Source of the DNA: Candidatus Kaiserbacteria bacterium
GTDB taxonomy: Bacteria; Patescibacteriota; Minisyncoccia; Phycocordibacterales; UBA2100
DNA length: 5,580 nt
Reading direction: 5' to 3'
Assembly: GCA_019247335.1 (NCBI GenBank)
Contig: JAFAPB010000068.1
Location: forward strand, 1 to 5,580
Part shown: piece by piece, positions 5,470-5,580 of the stretch
How positions within the stretch are numbered: the first letter of the stretch is position 1
How the letters are laid out: each line of letters opens with the position of its first letter
Made by a program: the position numbers and the translations under genes
Notes under the pieces: model-generated
What the model saw: the letters and a program-made list of their open reading frames with translations, nothing else
Databases searched by the model: none
Told to the model about the DNA's origin: nothing

Positions 5470-5580
5470 TCAGTACCAGGTGCGCGAGCCGTCGCCGGAG
5501 AGTGGGATCGGATCGCCGAGATACTTCGGCTCGCGATGTATCACGAGATCCCAGAGCGCCTTGATCGATGCGGGCACTTC
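5470..5580 (-). CDS. C-terminal fragment of an unidentified protein (5' part beyond window)
   Basis: An open frame enters from the right edge and ends at TGA (5470-5472), giving the last 36 residues of a protein. It reads EVPASIKALWDLVIHREP, then a short KYLGDPIPLSGDG turn and a final SRTWY. Codon use (CTC, GCG, GAT, ATC, GGC) is like the neighbouring genes and the frame stays open to the edge, which supports a real gene. No family is recognised from so short a piece. The final Trp-Tyr also ends the TIG/PKD protein, which may be chance. Confidence 0.6.
   Translation of the reverse strand, partial: EVPASIKALWDLVIHREPKYLGDPIPLSGDGSRTWY

Noticed and set aside
1..5580. CRISPR array, tRNA, rRNA, insertion sequence or att site
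   Set aside because: No regularly spaced repeats, cloverleaf-like sequence, transposase motif or terminal inverted repeats were seen on either strand.

Overview
The window looks like part of a small, densely packed bacterial genome of the Candidate Phyla Radiation (Patescibacteria), probably a Parcubacteria-type lineage such as Kaiserbacteria. This is inferred from familiar protein styles, not from a marker gene. The clues are a secreted protein that joins a Cys-rich N-terminal segment, a peptidoglycan-binding domain, two IPT/TIG domains and a PKD-like domain; a second secreted peptidoglycan-binding protein nearby; very short gaps between genes; and almost no Shine-Dalgarno sequences. The sequence is moderately GC-rich. 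TGA is used as a normal stop codon (HAD gene and right-edge fragment), which argues against the recoded genetic code of Gracilibacteria/Absconditabacteria.

Left part (1-4160, all minus strand). Reading in the direction of transcription, a large exported TIG/PKD protein is followed by a HAD-family phosphatase, an ABC-2-type exporter ATPase and its membrane permease. The gaps are 20 nt or so, a 14-bp overlap, and 2 nt, so at least the last three genes probably form one transcription unit. After a 75-nt gap with its own promoter-like sequence comes a second exported peptidoglycan-binding protein, cut by the left edge.

Right part. One plus-strand gene, an aldo-keto reductase (4218-4979), is divergent from the TIG/PKD gene. 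It meets, tail to tail, a 46-residue membrane-anchored ORF on the minus strand; the two stop codons share one CTAG. Upstream of that small gene is a 97-residue protein of the 'polyhydroxyalkanoic acid system' family (PHA_gran_rgn-like), and at the right edge is the C-terminal end of an unidentified protein. No tRNA, rRNA, CRISPR array, insertion sequence or convincing rho-independent terminator was seen.

How it fits together: the theme is the cell envelope (two secreted wall-binding proteins, an ABC exporter, a small membrane protein), with two enzymes of broad family. Several genes have a -10-like hexamer only 6-9 nt before the ATG and no Shine-Dalgarno, which suggests leaderless transcripts. 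I see no clear new defence or mobile system. The best second-look items are the putative leaderless promoters, the small membrane ORF next to the PHA-family gene, the disulfide-rich TIG protein, and the ATPase that seems to lack the Q-loop glutamine.
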